Source: Rhineura floridana (taxonomy: Eukaryota > Chordata > Lepidosauria > Squamata > Rhineuridae). From it: a stretch of 64,000 nucleotides of DNA. The stretch's first letter is position 1; every line of letters starts with the position of its first letter. This document shows positions 1 through 9,965 of this stretch, one piece after another. The stretch lies in contig NC_084481.1 of assembly GCF_030035675.1 (NCBI RefSeq), forward strand, positions 116,890,017 through 116,954,016, in the 5' to 3' direction. The translations under genes and the position numbers were made by a program. Under the pieces are notes generated by a model. That model was given only the letters and a program-made list of their open reading frames with translations, did no database searches and was not told where the DNA came from.

Positions 1-1400
1 TCTGTACATTCTGCCCCATCCGTGGCCGTGTACAAAGGCTGTTGGTTATATACAAAAGCTGCTGGACCTGTACAAAGCCTGTTATTGCTGCAACTGATAC
101 CTAGTGTGCAAGGTGTTCATACCCAATAAATCCTGTCTGGACTGTACATTCTGCCCCATCCGTGGCCATGTACCAAGGCTGTTGATATTATGCAAAGCTG
201 TTTGAACTGTACATTCTGCCCCATCCGTGGCCATGTACCAAGGCTGTTGATACTATACCAGGCTGTTTGAACTGTACATTCTGCCCCATCCGTGGCCGTG
301 TACCAAGGCTGTTGATACTATATAAGGCTGTTTGAACTGTACATTCTGCCCCATCTGTGGCCGTGTACCAAGGCTGTTGATACTATACCAGGCTGTTTGA
401 ACTGTACATTCTGCCCCATCCGTGGCCGTGTACCAGGCTGTTGATACTATATAAGGCTGTTTGAACTGTACATTCTGCCCCATCCGTGGCCATGTACCAA
501 GGCTGTTGATACTATACCAGGCTGTTTGAACTGTACATTCTGCCCCATCCGTGGCCGTGTACCAAGGCTGTTGATACTATATAAGGCTGTTTGAACTGTA
601 CATTCTGCCCCATCCGTGGCCATGTACCAGGCTGTTGATACTATACCAGGCTGTTTGAACTGTACATTCTGCCCCATCCGTGGCCGTGTACCAGGCTGTT
701 GATACTATATAAGGCTGTTTGAACTGTACATTCTGCCCCATCTGTGGCCGTGTACCAAGGCTGTTGATACCACGCAAAGCTGTTTGAACTGTACATTCTG
801 CCCCATCCGTGGCCGTGTACCAAGGCTGTTGATACTATACCAGGCTGTTTGAACTGTACATTCTGCCCCATCCGTGGCCGTGTACCAGGCTGTTGATACT
901 ATATAAGGCTGTTTGAACTGTACATTCTGCCCCATCCGTGGCCATGTACCAAGGCTGTTGATACTATACCAGGCTGTTTGAACTGTACATTCTGCCCCAT
1001 CCATGGCCGTGTACCAAGGCTGTTGATACTATACCACGCTGTTTGAACTGTACATTCTGCCCCATCCGTGGCCGTGTACCAAGGCTGTTGATACTATATA
1101 AGGCTGTTTGAACTGTACATTCTGCCCCATCCGTGGCCGTGTACCAGGCTGTTGATACTATATAAGGCTGTTTGAACTGTACATTCTGCCCCATCCGTGG
1201 CCATGTACCAAGGCTGTTGATACTATATAAGGCTGTTTGAACTGTACATTCTGCCCCATCTGTGGCCGTGTACCAAGGCTGTTGATACCACGCAAAGCTG
1301 TTTGAACTGTACATTCTGCCCCATCCGTGGCCGTGTACCAGAGCTGTTGATACTGTGCAAAGCTGTGCAAATATTACATTCTGCTCCATACTGTACCACA
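1..1400. repeat. Tandem array, 65-bp unit, about 20 copies, in the DIRS copy 1 leader
   Basis: The motif TACATTCTGCCCCATC recurs about every 64-66 bases from the left edge to about 1380. Each unit contains GGCTGTTTGAACTG, then the CTGCCCC core, then TGGCCGTGTACCAAGG, then CTGTTGATACTAT. Unit ends alternate between TATACCA and TATATAA, giving a higher-order dimer of about 129 bases through much of the array; a rarer end reads CCACGCAAA. The TATATAAGG form looks like a TATA box. The array extends past the left edge. Long open frames read through it on both strands only because the unit lacks stops in some frames; they are not genes. Confidence 0.93.
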
Positions 1401-1911
1401 CCTACGGATACTGTGCCAAGATATCTGGACGTGCATTCTGGTCGTGTACTAAGACTGTTCATAGTGTACATTCTGCCCCATCGTGGCAGTGTACTTAGCC
1501 ATCAGCCAGTGCATTCTGCCCCAATCGTGTGCCGTGTACTGAGCCTGTTCGGGTCTGTACATTCTGCCCCATCGTGGCAGTGTACTGATACCCATAGAAA
1601 ATATAAGATGGCGGAACAGTGCATTCTGCCCCATCGTGGCAGTGTACTGCTACCCTTAATAAATATATGATGGCAGAACAGCCAGAGACAACCCAGGCAA
1701 CCTTACAAAGCTGTTTGGACTGTACATTCTGCTCCATCCCATCTGTGGCCGTGTACTAAGCCTGTTCATAGTGTACATTCTGCCCCATCGTGGCAGTGTA
1801 CTTAGCCATCAGCCAGTGCATTCTGCCCCAGTCGTGTGCCGTGTACTGAGCCTGTTCGGGTCTGTGCATTCTGCCCCAGTCGTGTGCCGTGCACTGCTAC
1901 CCTTAAAATAT
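1400..1911 (+). repeat. Diverged leader repeats just upstream of the DIRS gag-like region
   Basis: The core of the upstream array continues here in a looser form: ATTCTGCCCCATCGTGGCAG and ATTCTGCCCCAGTCGTG alternate, each followed by GTGTACT. Two stretches of this leader, about 1470-1560 and 1770-1860, are near copies of each other. Partial copies of the segment around the gag-like start codon occur near 1605 and at 1665-1700, before the one at 1908-1945 that leads into the long reading frame. The repeats therefore duplicated leader together with the start region. Confidence 0.8.
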
Positions 1912-3345
1912 ATGATGGCAGAACAGCCAGAGACAACCCAGGCACCCAAGCCGAAACAACAGCCAGAGGCAAACCAGACGACCAAGCCTCAAACACCTAA
2001 GGCGGTCAAACATAAGCATGTTAAAGCGGTTGCCAAAACAAAACATCTTGCCAGCCACAGCACAACCAAGCGACCTCGCTATGTCTCTGCTCCAGATCCA
2101 GAGGGTTCAACCCATGCACAGTTAACTACCCTCTTTCAGTCTCCTGCTCCGTCCTCTGATGAGGAGGACTTCCCTGGCTTTTCTGAGCATCCAACGGTCA
2201 CCCAACCCAGGGCTTACTCTATTTCACAACCTGTGGGGCCGTCTGCACTTCCGCCTATCCAAGAGCAACGGGCTACATCTCCGGGACTGCAGCTGTCCCA
2301 GGAGTTCATTACTCAACTTCAGGGCATGCTGTCGTTTTTCGCTCAGAGACAGTCACCATCACACACCACACAGTGGGGACCAACTTGCTCACAGTGAGAC
2401 GAACCCTTCATGTTCTCCAAATCCGTTTGACATTGCCAGGGACAGGTTTGCTGATGACGTCTCTGGTGCGGAAGATTCCGCATTTCCGCTGCAAGATGAA
2501 GGAGACGTCTGGAGTGACCATTCGGAACATGAGCAGGATACATCCTATCGCCTCTTCGATTCCTCAGACTACCAGCCTCTTGCGCGCAGAGTGTTGAACA
2601 CCCTAGGCCTTCAATCCACCCCAACTGCAGATGCTACTCCCGCTTTAAAAGGGGCCAGGGTCTTGAAATCCCCTGCTCCAGCAGAACACTATCTACCTGT
2701 GCCAGACCCCATCGCTAAATTGGCCAAGGATGAATGGTCTCACCCCTTACAAGCACGCCGTTTTAATAACATTGCGGACAGACTTTATCCTTTGGCCCCG
2801 GACTTTACTACCAAGCTGGCCGTCCCTGGCATAGACGAGCCAATTTCCAGTTTAGTTTCCAGATCTCTCTTGCCACAGGAAGGAGAATCTCATTTAAAGG
2901 ATGCCACTGAGCGGAGACTGGACTTCGCCTTACGCGAGTCTCATGAGGCTACCGCCTTTTCTATGCGGGCATCTACATCAGCCTCTATTTTTACCAGGGC
3001 AGCGATGATGTGGTTGGACGACCTCATCGAGGATCCCAATCCAGACCCTGTTTCTCTGCGAAGATCGTTAATAAAATTGCGCAAAACAGCTGCTTTCGTG
3101 GCCGACGCCACCTTGGACGCGAATCAGCTAGGGGCACGCGCCATGGCGGCTCAGGTTGTGGCCCAACGGACACTCTGGCTTCGTCACTGGCAGGCTGACT
3201 ATACTGCCAGAGTTAATCTATCACGGGCACCTTATGCTGGATCTTTACTTTTCGGCGAGGAAGCACTAAAGGCAGTGCTTGTTGACCCTAAGAACACTCG
3301 AAAGCCTGTCTTGGCCACAGTCAGAAACATCAAGCGCAGGCGGTG
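1912..3345 (+). pseudogene. gag-like region of DIRS copy 1 (fossil)
   Basis: The region begins at MMAEQPETTQ, a Pro/Gln/Lys-rich basic stretch, followed by an acidic DEEDFPGF segment and then the conserved DIRS gag core. Landmarks of the core include DPIAKLAKDEW, ESHEATAFSMRAS, MMWLDDLIEDPNPDP, FVADATLDANQLGARAMA and RTLWLRHW. The same order and near-identical landmarks recur in the second DIRS copy of this window (for example MRASCASSVFT, VWLDDLIESPNQDPD, YVADATLDATQFADRS), which confirms the family. In the family this protein would package the element RNA. Here it is a fossil and is not expected to be made whole. Confidence 0.8.
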
Positions 3346-4052
3346 TTCCTGTCTCCAGACCACATAACCACCATCACAGACATCGCAAGATCCCTGATGC
3401 ACAAAACATCCGCAGACGTCATGCTTCTAGCCAGGGCTCTAGGAATGTTGGTGTCCACCATTCACATTGTTCCATGGGCTCGAGCTCATACTCGTCAGCT
3501 ACAGTGGGCCTTACTGCCGTTCCAACACGACATTGCCAGCTCAAACCATCGAGCCCCAAACTGCATTTATCATTCCGCTGGTGGACGAGGGTAAAACATC
3601 TCACCCGGGGCACTCCGTTCAGAGAACCCCACAGGACTGTCATCACCACAGATGCCAGTCTCCTCGGCTGGGGAGCCCACTGCAACTCTCAGTTTGTTCA
3701 AGGGGTTTGGACCGCAGCAGAACTGGCTCAGAGTATCAATTGGCTGGAGCTAAAGGTGGTCCACTTTGCTCTGCTCCATTTTCAATCTCTGCTCCCCTTG
3801 GACCATGTTCTTATTCGAACCGACAACACGTGTGCAAAATCACATTTGAACAGACAAGGGGGAACGACGTCGCGTTCCTTACAGGATCTAGCTTACCTCA
3901 TCTTCGACTGGGCGGAACACAATCTACAGTCCTTGAAAGCAGAGCATCTCAGAGGTATTTGGAATGTGACAGCGGACTGGCTCAGCAGACAGCAAGTCTT
4001 TCCAGGAGAATGGAAACTTCATCCGACCATTTTCCATCTTCTCCAGCGTTGA
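3345..4052 (+). pseudogene. RT/RNase H region of DIRS copy 1 (fossil)
   Basis: A reverse transcriptase connection segment is visible (LLARALGMLVSTIHIVPWAR) and leads into an RNase H domain. RNase H landmarks are TTDASLLGWGAH with the first catalytic Asp, a WLELKVVHFAL helix with a Glu, IRTDNTCAKSHLN with a further Asp, and ADWLSRQQV near the end. This is the DIRS/Pao-style layout in which RNase H follows RT directly. The matching segment of the second DIRS copy (about 25700-26380) carries the same landmarks. Broken. Confidence 0.8.
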
Positions 4053-4429
4053 TTCGGCCCCTTCTCAGTCGACCTGTTTGCTTCCAGTCGCAATTACCAG
4101 CTTCCCAGGTACTTCACACGATACCTGGACACGACAGCGGAAGCGGTGGATGCTCTGTCAGTACTGTGGCCGGATGGCCTATTGTACGCCTTCCCTCCAA
4201 TAGCACTGTTAGCCAGAACCTTGCGAAAGGCACGGCGCGAGAGGGCACGGCTAGTGCTGATAGCACCATATTGGCCCCGTCGACCGTGATTCTCGGATCT
4301 CCTTGCAATGTCGGTGACGAATCCTTGGCCACTACCAGTCAGGCCAGACCTCCTATCCCAGGGCCCAGTATGTCATCAGGACCCCAAGTGGCTCAACCTA
4401 ACAGCGTGGCTTTTGAATGGCGACATTTG

Positions 4430-5463
4430 AGGTCGGCTGGACTGTCGGACGCTGTCATTGACATTATTCTAGCCTCGAGATGACCATCCACCACCCGTAT
4501 ATATCAACATACTTGGGTGGCTTTTTCCAGGTGGTGTCAGACTCAGCACCTCGATCCTTCACAGGCTACAGTACAACAAGTACTGCAATATCTTCATAGG
4601 GGCCTCATGATGGGACTTAGACCCAACACATTGCGTCGACACGCGTCCACTCTGTCGTCCATTCTTTCAGTGTCCTCCACTGGTGCCCCTATTGCCTCAC
4701 ATCCGTTCATCAAACGCTTCCTCAGAGGCACTGCTCTACGTTCACCGGCTGTAGTCCACCGTTTTCCCTCATGGAGTCTGTCAAAGGTTCTGCAGGGCTT
4801 ACAATGGCCTCCGTTTGAGCCTCTCAGGACTGTGCCTTTACGTCTGCTGTCCTTCAAGGTCCTGTTCCTGATTGCGATCACTTCTGCGAGACGAGTGTCG
4901 GAACTGGGTGCATTGTCTTCTGCTCGCCATCTCTGTGTCTTTCACAAGGATTCTGTTGTGCTGAAAACTGATCCTTCCTTCCGCCCCAAGGTCAATTCAG
5001 TCTTTCATTGCAATCAGGACATTGTGCTTCCTTCGTTTTGCCCGAACCCAATCATCCTCTAGAGAAGGCTTGGCATTTGTTGGATGTTCGGAGGGCTCTC
5101 AAGACTTACCTGTCTAGGACCCAGGAGATTCGACGAACGGAGTCTCTGTTTGTATCCTTTCATCTGAGGTCTATGGGGCATAAAGTAACCAATTCTACCT
5201 TATCCCATTGGTTAAGGGCATGTATTACCTTAGCATATGAGTCCCTTAAGCTGCCAGTTCCAGCTAGTATAACAGCTCATTCTACTAGGTCAGCTGCCAC
5301 TTCGGCTGCTTTTGCTACTAATGCTCCTGTTGCTGATATTTGCAGGGCTGCCATTTGGTCTACCCCACACTCGTTTATAAGGCATTATAAAATAGATCGC
5401 TATGCCTCTGCTGACGCCTCATTTGGCAGACGAGTGTTGCAACAGGTTCTTAATGAGGATTAG
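4430..5463 (+). pseudogene. Tyrosine recombinase region of DIRS copy 1 (fossil)
   Basis: A phage-integrase-like core-binding part (AFSRWCQTQHLDPSQATVQQ, GLRPNTLRRHASTLSS) is followed by a catalytic-domain part. Visible signatures are SARRVSELGALSS (box I Arg context), TAHSTRSAATSAA (the H-x-x-R motif) and AIWSTPHSFIRHYKID, which holds the box II residues and the nucleophilic Tyr. This enzyme inserts circular DNA intermediates and explains the absence of target duplications. Host tyrosine recombinases with this sequence are not known. Treated here as a fossil. Confidence 0.82.
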
Positions 5464-5500
5464 CATGTGGGTGGTCCCTCCATGTATGGGCTGCTTTGGT

Positions 5501-5590
5501 ACATCCCGCAGTGATGACATACCTCCTATGGAAAATGTACCATTGGTCTCACCTGAAGGGTGATTTTCATAGGAGGTATCCCATCACGAC
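5501..5590. repeat. Internal complementary region of DIRS copy 1
   Basis: This segment begins CCCGCAGTGATGACATACC and ends GGAGGTATCCCATCAC. It can fold on itself (ATACCTCCTATGG against the later CATAGGAGGTAT), and its second half, 5532-5587, is the reverse complement of the right terminal repeat at 5901-5955 with only a few mismatches. DIRS elements carry such a region and use it as a template to complete their ends and form a circle. Confidence 0.75.
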
Positions 5591-5900
5591 CCTCCCAGTG
5601 GAGGATGCCTAGATATTTTGTTGGGAATGTTATATATGCTTTTACGCTATTTTATTACATTTGTCAGTGAAGTCAAGACTGCTATTACTGTTATGTCGCT
5701 ATTTTAGAGTCAGATTATTATGAATGTTGCTATTATGTTATGTTCTTGCTGGTAGGCCTGTTGACCTTTTTTCCTGCATTTTTAGATATTTATATTGGAT
5801 TCGCTGCGAATGAACTGGAGAGTGGGAGGGGCCTGATGCCCCTAGTCTTGACTTCAGAAACATTCTTGCCTTCGGACGATAGGTGGAGTCACTACCCGCA

Positions 5901-5955
5901 GTGATGTGATACCTCCTATGAAAATCACCCTTCAGGTGAGACCAATGGTACATTT
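5901..5955. repeat. Right inverted terminal repeat of DIRS copy 1
   Basis: From GTGATGTGATACCTCC to AATGGTACATTT, the segment is the near-perfect reverse complement of 5532-5587. It stops exactly where CR1 coding sequence begins on the other strand, which fixes the right boundary. The 5591-5900 stretch between the two arms is non-coding element sequence. Confidence 0.75.
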
Positions 5956-7025
5956 CGTATCATCCGCAAACTTCATAAGGCTTCCCTCCACCCCGTCATC
6001 TAAGTCATTGATAAAAATGTTGAAGAGTATCGGCCCCAGGACAGAGCCCTGTGGCATTCCACTCGAAACCTCCTTCCAGTCCGAAGCAGAGCCACCGACG
6101 ACCACTCTTTGAGTACGGTTTTCCAACCAGTTGTGAATCCACCTGACAGTATTTCCATCTAGTCCGCATTTGACTAGTTTGCTAATCAAAAGGTCGTGGG
6201 GGACTTTGTCAAATGCTTTGCTGAAATCTAGATAGATGACATCTACAGCATTTCTACCATCTACTAAGCTAGTGACCTGATCAAAAAAAGAGATGAGATT
6301 ACTTTGACAGGATTTTTTCTTGACAAACCCATGCTGGCTCCTACTAATCACAGCATTGTCATCTAGATAGCTGCCAATGGACTCTTTTATTATCTGTTCT
6401 AATATCTTTCCCGGTATTGAAGTCAGACTGACCGGCCTGTAATTCCCCGGATCTTCTTTTTTCCCCTTTTTAAAGAGCGGGACGACGTTTGCCCGTCTCC
6501 AATCCTCCGGCACCTCTCCCGTTCTCCAGGATTTCTCAAAGATGATGGCAAGAGGTTCCGAGAGTACATCAGCAAGTTCCTTCAATACTCTGGGATGCAG
6601 TTCATCAGGCCCTGGAGATTTGAACTCATTTAGGTTAACTAGGTATTTCCTGACTATCTCCTTATCAATCTTGAACTGCAATCCCGACCCCTTACTGAGA
6701 TTGCTACCGATGCAAGGTTGCACACTGTTCCCTTTTTGGGAGAAAACGGAGGGAAAATAGGCGTTGAGCAGTTCTGCCTTTTCCTTGTTATCTGTCAACA
6801 TTTTGCCATCCTCATTGAGCAGCAGTCCCACCGATTCCTTGGTCTTTCTCTTGCTTCGAACATATCTGAAAAACCCCTTTTTGTTGTTCCTCGCTTCCCT
6901 TGCCAGCCTCAGCTCATTCTGGGTTTTAGCTTTCCTTACGCTATTCCTGCAAGCCCGAGCCGCTTGTCGGTACTCTTCCTTGGTGATGCGTCCTTCCTTC
7001 CATTCTTTATACATGCTCTTTTTTA
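5956..7025 (-). mobile_element. CR1-type LINE, reverse transcriptase part, 5'-truncated and cut at 3' side by DIRS copy 1
   Basis: An uninterrupted frame on the minus strand runs about 350 residues. RT landmarks in order are [76 protein letters not shown] with the first catalytic Asp, [15 protein letters not shown], and MKFADDTK with the catalytic FADD. The frame leaves CR1 sequence immediately after FADDTK, where the DIRS inverted repeat begins; the last residues of the open frame (CTIGLT) are DIRS. The 5' end fades out near 7025 after [20 protein letters not shown], as in the usual 5'-truncated copies. The lack of stops suggests a fairly recent CR1 copy. Confidence 0.88.
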
Positions 7026-7794
7026 TGTTCTGCTAGATGCTGTATCGTTTTTTTAATTGTACTTTATTGCTTCTTATATTGCTTATATATTGTATTTATT
7101 GTATTACAACTTTATTTCCATACAATTAATTAAATTAAAAATCAATATACATGTTTAATGCAATGGAAATGCTGTTTCCCATCTTCAACTGCAAATCCAC
7201 CTCCTTCAATACATATTTCATTCCTGTGTCATCCAATGGTCCACCCACCACCCTAGCTGGTTTACTCCTTCTGATGCATTAAATATTTTTTTACTGTTGT
7301 CCTTAAATGTTTTTAGCAATATGCTCCTTTTGTCATCTTTTATTATCTGCTTGCATTTCTTTTATACAAGTTTGTGTTCCTTTTTGTTCTCACTCTTTGG
7401 ACAAGACTTCTATTCTTGGAATGGAGCCTTTCTGTTCTCTTAAACAGTGGCTTCCTTGATACTTGGTGGACGCTGGTCCATTAGGACAAATGGGGCACCA
7501 AGCTCAGTCTGTCATCTGTCAGCCTCCACTTGCCTATCTCCTTACTAGCCCAGGGTGTGACAACTTCCTCCTCCTTAATGTCAGTGTTACCCTTATAGAA
7601 CTTAGCAGGGGAGATGATAGGGGCAAAGCTAGAATAAGGCTGTGAGCACACTACAAAAGCAGTGAGAATGTTTTTCTGGCTGCATTTTGAAGTGACTCTG
7701 CCCTTGGCTGAACACACCTCCCTTCCCCACAGCTGACTTCAGACCACCCACAGCAAAATGCCAAGCCAATCACTGTCTCTGCCTGAGCCTACAA
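7026..7794. other. Intron sequence, no feature recognised
   Basis: AT-rich sequence between two LINE fragments. I see no conserved coding frame, splice-bounded exon, RNA gene or clear repeat here. The small open frames at 7463-7717 have no recognisable product. Confidence 0.5.
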
Positions 7795-8645
7795 AAATAT
7801 GTTTCCATTTGGCCACACCTGGAGGGGCAACAACCTGAAGGACCAGGTCCGCAGTCTCGGGGTCATTTTGGACTCCCAGCTGTCTATGGAGGCGCAGATT
7901 TCTGCAGTGAGCCGGGCAGCCTGGTACCAACTTCATCTGGTACAGAGGCTGCGACCCTATCTTCCTATACATCTGCTCCCACGAGTAATACATGCCCTGG
8001 TCTCCTCTCGATTAGACTACTGTAATGTGCTCTACGTGGGGTTACCCTTGAAGACGGTCCAGAAACTCCAGCTGGTACAAAATGCGGCGGCACGCTTAAT
8101 AAAGCAGACCCGTCACCGGGACCATATCACCCCAGTGCTGATTGAGTTACACTGGTTGGCAGTTGTATACCGGGCCCAATTCAAGGTGTTGGTATTAACC
8201 TTTAAAACCCTATACGGTCCGGCCCAGTTTTTCTGAAGGAACGCCTCCAGTATCACCAAATATGCCGCCAAACGAGATCAGCCTCACAAGACCTTCTCTC
8301 GGTCCCACCGGTGAAAACAGCTAGGCTGGTGCGGACCAGGGAGAGGGCTTTTTCGATTGTGGCCCCCACCCTCTGGAACTTGCTTCCCTTTGACCTTCGG
8401 CATGCCGCCTCCCGGATGACCTTTCGCCGCGCCTTAAAAACCTGGCTTTTCAGGCAGGCCTATGGGAACTCTGGGGTGGGTTAGGTTTTATACTGTATCA
8501 GTGTAGGATGGTTTTTTAGATGATATGATATTAATACTGTGATTGTTATGAATATGTTGATATTGTATTTTATATTGTGTACGTCGCCCAGAGTGTCCGT
8601 TAAGTCGGACAGATGGGCGACTAATAAATAAAATTTTATTATTTA
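7795..8645 (+). mobile_element. L2-type LINE, 3' part
   Basis: Translation gives the L2-type RT C-terminal region: VRSLGVILDSQLSMEAQIS, SRLDYCNVLYVGLPLKTVQK, QNAAARLIKQTRHRDHITPV, LHWLAVVYRAQFKVLVLTF. Near 8225 the frame shifts, because the conserved YLAERL segment continues in another frame, through AFSIVAPTLWNLLPFDLRHA and MTFRRALKTWLFRQAY to a stop near 8485. A 3' untranslated tail with TACGTCGCCCAGAGTGTCCG and GGCGACTAATAAATAAAATT ends in an ATTATT tail. It is 5'-truncated, has one frameshift, and is in the same family as the minus-strand copy at 21171-22187. Confidence 0.87.
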
Positions 8646-9059
8646 TTATTATAATTTACCAATCAGTTGTGAAATCTGTTTGAAGCTGAATTTTTTTAAA
8701 AAAACTGCACTAGAGTTGATCCAACCAGGTTTTAGAGTAAAAAGGGGCAGAATTTGACTAGCGTCATATGCCCGTTTTCAGAAAACAGGTGGAGATGCAC
8801 TAGAACCAGCACAACAGTGTGTCTCTAGCCTAAGTTGGCCCTGCCTATCATTAGCTTGGATCCACTTATTGTTGGCCTCTCTGCATCTTGTGCTACAAGT
8901 CCCAATAGGCACCAGCCATCACTGTTGATAGTTCCCATGTCTTTGACGTGGTGGTACCTTTCCTGACCTGCAATGCACATTATAGCTGAGTTTCTAATAT
9001 TGTGGTCTGAATAACAACCCCCAAGCATCTTTGAGAGATTTGGCTCTCACCACTTTTTA
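8646..9059. other. Intron sequence, no feature recognised
   Basis: No coding frame, RNA gene or repeat boundary could be assigned. Ordinary AT-rich intron sequence between LINE fragments. Confidence 0.45.
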
Positions 9060-9400
9060 TTTTAAGTTTCTTTTATGAATCCTCTAATTTTGGAACAGTT
9101 TCCTCTTTTGATTTCAAATGTGACTGTGTTGGACTTCTTTTGGAAGAAATCTGACAGCATTGTGATCACTGTTTCCATTTGGTTCTTCCTGGTTAGTTCT
9201 ATGACCAACTGTTCTAGGACATTTAGATTGTCAAGAAATTTTACCTCTTTGTCATGATTATCCAGTCTACTAGAGGATAATTGAAGTCACCCATTACTAC
9301 ATTCTTTCCTTTGGATGTCTCCCTGATTTCATTCTCTGTCTCAATATGACCCTGAGCATTTTGGCCATGTGGGACATACAAAATTACTTTTGGGGCCTAG
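9060..9400 (-). mobile_element. Degraded LINE endonuclease fragment (probably CR1-like)
   Basis: On the minus strand, around 9330-9250, the translation contains NVVMGDFNYPLVDW, the GDFN active-site motif of AP-type LINE endonucleases. Further along, in other frames, are FLDNLNVLEQLVIELTR and GNSDHNA, matching the downstream EQLV and catalytic SDH motifs. Several frame changes and stops separate these pieces, so this is an old copy. It could be the 5' part of the CR1 at 5956-7025 separated by later insertions, but its greater decay argues for a separate element. Confidence 0.5.
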
Positions 9401-9841
9401 CATTGTCACCCACAGCTCTTCTGAGGCGTCTGAACCTTTTGTAATTTATAGTTCATTTAAATCAGCCCCAGTGTGCCCTTCCCTTTCCTACCAAAAGACT
9501 TTGAATCCAGAGGTTGCCTTATCCCACTGGTTCTCTCCATTCTGCCAGGTTTCCATTAATGCTATTTTGTTTTTTCCTTTAAACCCAAACTCTTGTTTCC
9601 CCATCTTGGCTTGGAGGAGCCTAACTTTAGCATAGCAACATGTATACATGTTGTCTTGCTCCAAATACCTGTGGCATGTGCATTTTTCCCTGTGACCCTT
9701 TTGCCTCTTTGAATGGCTGTCATATTTTACTGTAGACTCTGCCTATTTCTACCATGCCCTCATTGTTTGGTTTAAATGAAATAGGAACAATTTGTACTCC
9801 TATTTCTTAGCAAAGTATATACGCAACATCGGAATTGAGAA
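9401..9841. other. Intron sequence, possibly more LINE remnant
   Basis: No motif could be assigned. The compositional continuity with the endonuclease fragment to its left suggests further decayed LINE sequence, but I cannot support a boundary. Confidence 0.3.
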
Positions 9842-9957
9842 CAGAGCTTTGAAAAGTTACTTTTTTGAACTACAACTCCCATCAGCCCAATCCAGTGGCC
9901 ATGCTGGCTAGGGCTGATGGGAGTTGTAGTTCAAAAAAGTAACTTTTCTGAGCGCTG
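9842..9957. mobile_element. hAT-type MITE, 116 bp, near-complete palindrome
   Basis: The two arms 9851-9888 and 9911-9948 are exact reverse complements over 38 bases, separated by a 22-base loop. Weaker pairing extends outward to CAG at 9842 and CTG at 9957. An exact 8-bp duplication, ATTGAGAA, flanks the element at 9834-9841 and 9958-9965. CAG...CTG ends with an 8-bp target duplication are the hAT signature. The arms include ACTACAACTCCCATCAGCCC, a motif shared with the MITEs at 11869, 40064 and 53738. Confidence 0.92.
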
Positions 9958-9965
9958 ATTGAGAA

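Larger units (their letters stand above)
1..5955 (+). mobile_element. DIRS-type tyrosine-recombinase retrotransposon, copy 1 (fossil; left end lies outside the window)
   Basis: Reading left to right, the recognisable parts are a repeat-rich leader, a gag-like region, an RT/RNase H region, a tyrosine recombinase region, an internal complementary region and a right inverted terminal repeat. That order and the inverted-repeat ends are typical of vertebrate DIRS elements, which integrate with a tyrosine recombinase rather than a DDE integrase. The element is broken, with roughly four or five breaks, and cannot act by itself. Its right end abuts a CR1 LINE, so it is younger than that CR1 copy. Coding parts still read well, which suggests moderate age. 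The left terminus is not in the window. Confidence 0.85.

Noticed and set aside
253-1670. Several overlapping open frames of 60-145 codons on both strands.
   Set aside because: They are translations of the 65-bp tandem unit, repeat the same peptide, and start at arbitrary units. No independent coding evidence.
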